Assembly: GCF_036373705.1 (NCBI RefSeq)
Contig: NW_027102744.1
Span: forward strand, 43,875 to 107,874
Direction of reading: 5' to 3'
DNA length: 64,000 nucleotides
From: Amia ocellicauda
Lineage: Eukaryota > Chordata > Actinopteri > Amiiformes > Amiidae
How positions within the stretch are numbered: position 1 is the first letter of the stretch; each line of letters opens with the position of its first letter. Shown here one piece after another: positions 57,414 to 64,000 of this stretch. The translations under genes were made by a program, and so were the position numbers. The notes under the pieces were generated by a model. The model had not been told where the DNA came from and ran no database searches. It was given only the letters and a program-made list of their open reading frames with translations.

Positions 57414-59273
57414 TTAAATTACATTTTTTCTTACTCTCCATCTCCACAACCATATATATGTGTGTTGAGGCTCAGTTAACTCAGCAGTGTGGTACAGATG
57501 ACACTGAGGAGTTGCCTTATCTGGGCCAGCTGGGCGGCATTGGGCCTCCAGGCTCTGGAAGCCGCTGCTGCGTGGCTGTGTGGCTGTGCTGGTCCCCGGC
57601 TGTCCGCTCTGCTGTGCTGGACGGGCCCTCTGGGGATGGGGGGTGGGGCCGCGGGGTCTCAGGGGCTGGGGCTGGAGTGGGGCCGGTGGCTGGGGATGTG
57701 GCCGGGGGCTGGGGGGTTTGCTCCTGGTCTCGAGGTGGGGGTGTGTGGGGTTTCGGCACAGGGTTGTGTCCTTGAGGACCTTTGCGAAGATCCTCACACC
57801 CGTCTTGTTGAGGTGGTCGTGGTCATACAGGTGATGTGGCTGGATGTCTCAGTGGTGTGCCAGGTGTACATTGGGGAGGAGGGCACATCTTCGGGACACA
57901 TCTGCGTTGATGGCCTGGATGATGTGCAGGGGCATGTCTGTGCGCGGCAGCAGTGTGGAGATGGTGATTTTGGCAGTTGGGAATTCCTCTGTGGCTTTCG
58001 TTGCCACCTGTCTCAGGGCTGAGGCCACATCGCCCATGCGGGCACTCAGGTCGTTAGTGCCGGTGTGGATGAGGATGTGTTTGACCTGGCACAGCCTCCT
58101 CTTGGAGAGCAGCTCCAGGGCTCTCTGTGCTGTCGGGCACCAAAGCTTTTTCACTTTTCACCCAGGGAAGAGGCACCTCTCATCCAGGAACTTCCCATTG
58201 GAGTCGCTCAGAATGACCACCTCTGTGTTGACCTGCCACTCCGGGTTTGCGTCGGAAGTGGTGGGGGCAGCGGGTGTGTTTTGGGGGAGTGGCGTTTCAG
58301 GGGTTTGTGTATTAGTGGCAGGTCTGGTGATAGTGGGGGTGTCAGGAGTGGTGGGGAGTGTGGGTGGATCAGTGGGTGTGTCAGTGTTGGAGGTGTCAGG
58401 GGTTGGAGGTGTTGTGGGGTCAGTGCAGTGTAGTCTCTGTGCTCCAGTGATGTGTAGCTCCTCTCTTAGCTCCTCCAGCTGGCTCTGCAGGCTCCTTAGC
58501 TGGCTGTGCTGGGGTGTCCTGGTCAGCTCCTCCCTCGCTCTGCACAGCTCCGTCCTCAGGGTTTGACTCTGCTCCTCCAGGTCTCTCACTGCTGCTCTCA
58601 GCTCATGGATCTCAGCCTTGTGCTGCATCTTTAGTCTGTGCATCTCATCCCGGAGCTGCGCAAACTCCAGCTCCAGCACTGATAGGCATTCCTTTAGTGT
58701 TTTAATGTTGCTGGAGAGTTTTGGGTAGACAGGAGGGCAGTCTGTGGGAGATTGGGCACTGTCTGGCTCCGTGTGGCTGGGGGCAGACTGCAGGGTGGCC
58801 GGCTCTGGCACTTGTTTCTCTACCTCAGTCTGCTGCTTTGAGGTGTGGAAGCCGAGAGATAATTGGTCCAGGCTGCTCTCGCTGCCCTGCACCATGATGG
58901 TCCCATTGTGGTATACATTAAAAGTGAGCATCACACTGTCTGTGTCTTTCTCTACCAGCACTGAGATCTGCCTGCCTCTGCTAATGCCCCTCTTGTTGTT
59001 ATTGGGGTATGTCTGGCACAGGGTTTTGTGAAAGGCGGTGTAGAACAGTAGATTGTTCTTGACCCTGTTTTCTCCTTTACCGGTGTAGTCTAGGATGAGG
59101 GTCTCAGGAGATGCTCTCATCACAGCTTGTTTGTAGTCCTTCTTAGCCTGTGTAGAGCGAATGTCTTCAGGGTATCGGATTTCAAAAGGCAGCTCTGCAG
59201 TCAGACTGCTGTTCGATAGATTTGTATCAGTCTCAGTGGCAGTTGGGCTCTCTCCTACTGTCACTCTATTCAA
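57414..59273 (-). pseudogene. LINE ORF1 with coiled coil and SGNH/GDSL-esterase-like domain
   Basis: One minus-strand frame from 59,273 is interrupted only by TGA codons at 58,158-58,160 and 57,849-57,851. It has about 170 residues of unassigned N-terminal domain, a coiled coil (LRDEMHRLKMQHKAEIHELR), a Thr/Pro-rich linker, and an esterase-like domain. That domain has VVILSDSNGKFLDE (nucleophile Ser block), HTGTNDL (Asn block) and YDHDHLNKTG (Asp/His block). A Pro-rich tail follows. Esterase domains are known in ORF1 of CR1-like LINEs. It lies just upstream of ORF2, as expected. Both TGAs could come from CGA by CpG decay. Confidence 0.78.
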
Positions 59274-59584
59274 AGTGAGCTCTGCATTTTCATTAGCTGA
59301 GTCAACTACTGAGAATGCTTATTTATTTTATTTATATATATTGTTTTGTTTAATAATTTGTGTCTATAGGTGAAAGGTCTTACCTCCAATTCTTGTCTTC
59401 AGCTTTTCTTTTCTGACTTTTCTTCCTGAACTGTCTCTCTGCTTTCTACTTTTTGTGTTTTTATTAAAATTATTATTTTTTGAATACTTTTTCTTCTGAA
59501 TTTCTATTCCATGTCTTCTGTGTATGTTTATAGTGCTATATATTCATTTGTAAATGACAAATTAAATCTGCTTATGTATAAAAA

Positions 59585-59609
59585 CAAATGTTTTTTAGGA
59601 GCTCATATT

Positions 59610-59647
<38 letters not shown>

Positions 59648-59696
59648 CCTCTCAATTCAATTCATTTGTATTGTCAAAGCAATTGGACATACATAC

Positions 59697-59764
<68 letters not shown>

Positions 59765-59805
59765 ATACATACATATATACATATACACGGAAAATGAATA
59801 ATAGA
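59585..59805. repeat. CT repeat, LINE 3' tag and TA/CATA microsatellites
   Basis: (CT)n at 59,612-59,650 is followed by CAATTCAATTCATTTG and ATTGTCAAAGCAATTGG, then (TA)n at 59,704-59,754 and (CATA)n. The tag resembles a shortened 3' end of an I/Nimb-type LINE. The same tag with the same neighbours recurs near 60,555-60,600 and 63,000-63,050. Confidence 0.85.
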
Positions 59806-60476
59806 ATTATGAATCACGTAATCAAGTACAGAAAAAGAAAATGTAATAAAATGTGATCTTTAATACATACAAATAAAGAAAATAGGTTTACTATTTCCAG
59901 ATTCCTTTTTTGAAATACAACGACATGCATTACAAACGAGTATTTACATTATATTTACAGTCGGTGCTCGTGTGTCACTGTGTCCCTCAGGCTGTGGTAG
60001 GCGCTGACATATTGGGCAGCCAGGGTGGCTGTGTGTCCCTACCCCAGGAGGACTGAGCGTTTTTCTTTTTTCTCAGTTTTGTCACAGGTTGGGTGGGCAT
60101 CCATTATGTTGTTACAGAATGTGTCCCTTATTTTGGGCTAAAGTTTTCCGTGGAGGGGAACGTGAATCAGTTTGTACCATTTTTGGGAGGATCTGCCTTG
60201 TTGGGGCGGAGCTGTGATCCAGGTGAACAGCAGATCGGGCATAGGTGGGCATGTGGGCAGAGGAGTAGGAAGGCCGGTCAAGCAAATAAGCTTGCTAAGG
60301 TACGCAGAAGCAGCAAGCAGCCCCCCCATCCAGCCAGCCAGCCAGTCTGGCTGGCAGTGACTGGGTGGTTGACAGACGGCAAGCAATGGAATGTACGTGC
60401 TCTGTGATGTCATAGAAGTCAGCTGAGAGAGGCTCGTGATGTCATCGCTGAGCTGGCTGGCTGGCTGGCTCTGTGT
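59806..60476 (-). repeat. Repeat block B, copy 2: LINE 3' end of a second family
   Basis: It is colinear and about 98% identical with 52,858-53,566, including the minus-strand C-terminal frame (LAAQYVSAYHSLRDTV). It ends at GGCTGGCTGGCTCTGTGTG, beside a (TG)n run. Confidence 0.85.
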
Positions 60477-60603
60477 GTGTGTGTGTGTGTGTGTCTGTGT
60501 CTGTCTGTTTTTCTGTTTGTCAGTCTGTCTGTTTGTCTCTCTCTCTCTCTCCCTCTCAATTCTATTCATTTGTATTGTCAAAGCAATTGGACATACATAC
60601 ATT

Positions 60604-60660
<57 letters not shown>
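60476..60660. repeat. TG, TCTG, CT and TA microsatellites with LINE 3' tag
   Basis: (TG)n, then (TCTG)n, (CT)n, the tag CAATTCTATTCATTTG, CATACATTCATA and (TA)n (60,609-60,656). Confidence 0.9.
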
Positions 60661-60661
<1 letters not shown>

Positions 60662-60669
60662 CATACATA

Positions 60670-60945
60670 CATGCTAGAAAGTCATTACTATGTTATCTTA
60701 AAGGCTAACTAAGCAGAACATATATCATTATAGAACAGAGTTCATAGGTCTACACATGGTATTAGGGAACAGGCACGTAGGTCATTCTGTTTGACATTGT
60801 CTCCAAGGTTCTCATTGTAAATAACAAAGAGAAATCAAACTACCTTATGGCCTCCTGACCTTCTAGCTTGACCTTATCTTTCTTAAGTATACAAGAAAGA
60901 AAAACAGTTGTGAGAAAAGAAATTCTAACTTTCCTTCCACACATA
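60670..60945. repeat. Repeat block A, copy 2
   Basis: It is colinear with 52,510-52,790 and is followed by (CATA)n at 60,942-60,975. Here block A lies to the right of block B; in the first copy it lies to the left. Confidence 0.8.
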
Positions 60946-60974
60946 CATACATACATACATACATACATACATAC

Positions 60975-62875
60975 AAACCAGAGGCATGCAAAAAAATATA
61001 AAGAGGAAGAAAATGTTGTATAGCACATACAAAAGGGATGGTGATGAAACAAAATACATAGAATATGTTGAGCTGCAAAGAGATCTTAAGAAAGGGATCA
61101 GGAAAGCAAAGAGGGAAATAGAAAGAAACATAGCTCTTGGAGCTACAACCAATGCAATGAGCTTTTTTCAAAATTACAACAGCAAGCGGTCAATTAAGGA
61201 GGAGGTGAAACAGATAAAGAGCAAAAATGGAGGTATCTTGGAAAACGAACAAGATGTGTCAAATATTCTAAATGAGTATTTCACAGAGGTTTTTAGAAAA
61301 GAAGAAACAGATGACATGCCACAGGTTGACAATCAATCCAGTCAAACCCTAAGAGAGATCAGGATAAATGAGGAGGAGGTACTAAAGGGACTAGCAGAAT
61401 TAAAATCAAACAAATCACCTGGGCCAGATGGGATATTTCCAACAGTACTTAAAGAAATGAGGGAAATTATGTATAGGCTGCTAACTCGATTATTCCAAAT
61501 GACACTTAGAACAGGGGATGTTCCCACTGACTGGAAGACAGCAAATTTCATACCAATCCACAAGAAAGGGGACAAAACTGAGCCAGGAAATTACAGACCA
61601 ATCAGTCTCACCTGCATCACCTGTAAAATGTTGGAAAAAATGATTAGACAGAAAATAAGAGGAGCATCTCAATGAAAACCATATTCTTGGAGATAGTCAA
61701 CTTGGGTTTAGACGAGGCAGATCATGTCTTACTTACTTAATAAATTTTTTTGAACATGCAACTGCAGCTGTAGATCACGTGAAAGCATATGATATGATAT
61801 ACTTAGATTTCCAAAAAGCTTTTGATAAGGTTCCACACCAAAGACTGATCCTCAAATTGGAAGCTGTAGGCATTCAGGGTAATGTAAGTAGATGGATTAT
61901 GAACTGGTTGATGTATAGGAAACAGATTAGAGGAGTCACTTCTAACTGGAGTGAGGTTGTTAGTGGAGTTCCACAGGGATCAGTACTAGGGCCTTTGCTT
62001 TTTCTAATCTATATTAATGATCTGGACTCTGGGATACTTAGCAACCTTGTCAAATTTGCAGATGATACTAAAATAGGTGGCTCAGCAGATACAATCTTGG
62101 CAGCACATGCTATTCAGAGGAACTTAGATAAATTCAGTTGTGGGCTGACACCTCGCAAATGAAATTCAATGTGGACAAGTGCAAGGTAATACATGCAGGA
62201 AACAAAAATGTCCACTATAATTACACTATGGGAGGTACAGATCTAGATGAAGTAATGCATGAGAAAGACCTAGGAATCTATGTGGATTCACTTTCTCCAT
62301 CCAAACAATGTGGGGAAGCAATACAAAAGGCATACAGAATGCTAGGGTATATCGTCAAAAGTGTAGAATTTAAAACAAGGGAAGTAATGTTAAGACTGTA
62401 CAATGCGCTAGTTAAACCTCATCTGGAATACTGTGTACAGTTCTGGGCACCACACTTCAAGAAGGATATTGCTGCTTTAGAGGCAGTTCAGAGGAGAGCA
62501 ACCAGACTTATTCCAGATCTGAAGGGAAAGTCCTACTCGGAGAGACTGAGGGAACTGAACCTTTTCACCCTGGAACAGAGGAGATTACGTGGGGACTTGA
62601 TCCAAGTCTTCAAAATCATGAAAGGTTCCTCAAACCAGAGGAGCTTTTCCAGATCAGCAGGGACACACACACCAGGGGAGAACAAATGGAAATTGGGCTT
62701 CAAGGCATTCAAGATGGAAAGTGGTAGAAGCTGAAAGTTTGGGAACATTTAAAAATAGACTGGATAGGATCCATGGATCACTTAGATATTAATGGACACC
62801 AAACGAGCATGATGGGTCGAATGGCCTCCTCTCGTTTGTAAACTTTCTTATGTTCTTATGTTCTTATGTTCTTAT
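60975..62875 (+). pseudogene. CR1-type LINE copy 2, 5' truncated
   Basis: Three overlapping frames (60,986-61,675; 61,779-62,162; 62,138-62,734) cover the end of the linker and the reverse transcriptase: NKSPGPDGIFPTVLKEM, GNYRPISLTCITCKMLEKMI, YLDFQKAFDKVPHQRLILKL, SGVPQGSVLGPLLFLIYIND and catalytic LVKFADDTKIGG. The C-terminus follows (NVDKCKVIHAGN, LEYCVQFWAPHFKKDI, LFTLEQRRLRGDLIQVFKIM). Frameshifts near 61,675, 62,150 and 62,640 inactivate it. The 3' end has TTAATGGACACCAAACGAGC and an 8 bp TTCTTATG repeat (62,843-62,875), the tail type of CR1. Confidence 0.9.
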
Positions 62876-62934
62876 GAATGTTCCCTAAGCATGTTTCAAA
62901 TGTTCCCTAATTTATGTTACAAATGTGCCTTAGC

Positions 62935-62941
62935 ACCTCTC

Positions 62942-62997
<56 letters not shown>

Positions 62998-63060
62998 AAT
63001 TCAGTGCATTTGTATTGTCAAAGCAATTGGACATGCATACATACATACATACATATATAT
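62935..63060. repeat. (CT)n microsatellite plus LINE 3' tag
   Basis: A long CTCTCT run (62,937-62,995), the tag CAATTCAGTGCATTTG and ATTGTCAAAGCAATTGG, then CATA repeats. Third occurrence of this composite in 4 kb. Confidence 0.88.
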
Positions 63061-63121
63061 GGAAAATAAACAATATGTGTACATCTCTGCATTAATGGTG
63101 CCCTAACAGATGTGCAAGTTA

Positions 63122-63187
63122 CATGACAGACAGACAGACAAACACTCACACACACTTTCACACACACACACACACACACACACTTTC

Positions 63188-63218
<31 letters not shown>

Positions 63219-63292
63219 CACACACACACTATCACAGACAGACACACACACTTACAGACACACACACAGACACACTTTCACACACACACAGG
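63122..63292. repeat. (GACA)n/(CA)n microsatellite
   Basis: GACAGACA and CACACA blocks alternate with TTTCACA words. The apparent His/Thr/Asp-rich ORF here is an artefact of the repeat. Confidence 0.93.
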
Positions 63293-63299
63293 GGAATAG

Positions 63300-64000
63300 G
63301 CACCCCACCCTGACACGTATAGAAGACTGGATAGGGAGATATAAATAGCAACGGGGAGACTCTTGTACTTGGTGTGGCTCTATCCATATAGTGGGGCCAG
63401 CAGCCACTTAGCAGGTGTAGCAATAGAAGCTCAGCCTGGGGAGACTGGATTTAGCATTTCCTCTCCATTTTGATAAGTATCCTTAATCATTTCTGCAAAA
63501 TACTTCTATGATACCTATGTATGTTTTTTACTTGTACTATATTATACTATCAAGTATCAGTGTACACATACAATGTGACCTGTTACATTAATACAGAGGC
63601 CATGGAAGGCCAGATCAGTAATAGCCACTGTCCCCTGATATTACACTTTTTTACAATCACTTTGGCACTCATTTCAGAACCTTGATGTCATTTTTCAAAA
63701 CTCTAGACACAAAACTCACACCCAATGATCAAAATGCACATTTTTCAATTGCTTGGATACAATACACATCAACCTCAGATCATTTGTTCATTGAACTAAA
63801 ATGACACAACTTAACATCAAAGAATTACCATTTCAAAATGCAATTCACACATTACATCTGAGATCACTGTCTATTCATTTCATTACAAAGATCTAACTAT
63901 CAATTGATACAGCTGCTCAAAATGATAAGTGACTGTTGCATTACTCTTAATTCATAGTTTTATGGAAACTGACGAAGAGTATTCCATGTTTCGATAATGA
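63300..64000. other. AT-rich unassigned DNA to the end of the window
   Basis: No gene is visible. The stretch from about 63,640 is rich in CAAAA/TTTTTCAA words like the non-coding flanks of the IS630-like copies at 31,800-31,950, but I cannot define an element. Confidence 0.35.

Noticed and set aside
57489-58566. Gly/Val/Ser-rich plus-strand ORFs of 177 and 240 codons
   Set aside because: They are antisense shadows of the Pro/Thr-rich minus-strand LINE ORF1.
63122-63292. Regular GACA/CACA blocks as a possible CRISPR-like array
   Set aside because: There are no spaced unique segments; it is a compound microsatellite.

Overview
The window looks like repeat-rich nuclear DNA of a ray-finned fish. 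The evidence is intron-bearing tRNA-Tyr genes, spliced exons with GT/AG borders, fish-type L2, CR1 and I/Nimb-like LINEs, hAT and Tc1/IS630 DNA transposons, solo LTRs, tRNA-derived SINEs and long microsatellites. There are no bacterial operons, no CRISPR array and no rRNA. The abundance of CR1 and L2 would suit an early-branching fish (sturgeon, gar or bowfin type), but I cannot name the species.

Layout. (1) 1-10,269: three and a bit tandem copies of a 2.7-3.6 kb unit. Each full unit has a roughly 950 bp core with tRNA-Lys(UUU) and intron-containing tRNA-Tyr(GUA), both on the minus strand. The rest is a 2.69 kb non-autonomous hAT element with an 8 bp target duplication. The middle unit has lost 936 bp, including tRNA-Tyr and half of tRNA-Lys. 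(2) 10,600-14,541: remains of a foreign, virus-like or giant-transposon-like element. It has a spliced acidic gene on the minus strand, a GC-rich spacer with a duplicated CACGTG block, and three same-frame plus-strand ORFs. The last two resemble the N-terminal part of a protein-primed type B DNA polymerase region of the Maverick/adintovirus kind. (3) 15,200-25,000: nested inverted repeats, including 540 bp arms 6.7 kb apart and two inverted units carrying tRNA-like heads, plus a 1.26 kb hAT element and a solo LTR. (4) 25,000-44,100: mostly transposon debris: a 1.05 kb element with 42 bp terminal inverted repeats, L2 LINEs, a Tc1 MITE, two IS630-like transposase remnants, SINEs and a CR1 copy split by a hAT element.

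(5) 44,279-47,915: eight in-phase exons encoding an eIF4G MIF4G domain, with introns. It carries one single-base insertion and one in-frame TGA, so it is an unprocessed pseudogene or a decaying paralogue. It is the only host protein gene I recognise. (6) 49,000-64,000: two more solo LTRs of the same family, the start of an L1/Tx1-like ORF1 cut by one of them, a nearly complete I/Nimb-like LINE on the minus strand (ORF1 with an SGNH-esterase-like domain; ORF2 with endonuclease and reverse transcriptase), duplicated LINE 3' ends around it, a CR1 copy, and long TA, TG, CT and CATA microsatellites.

The parts do not form a pathway; the window records tRNA gene amplification, insertion of many mobile elements and decay of one duplicated gene. 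The two regions most worth following are the 10.6-14.5 kb virus-like relic and the tRNA/hAT array.
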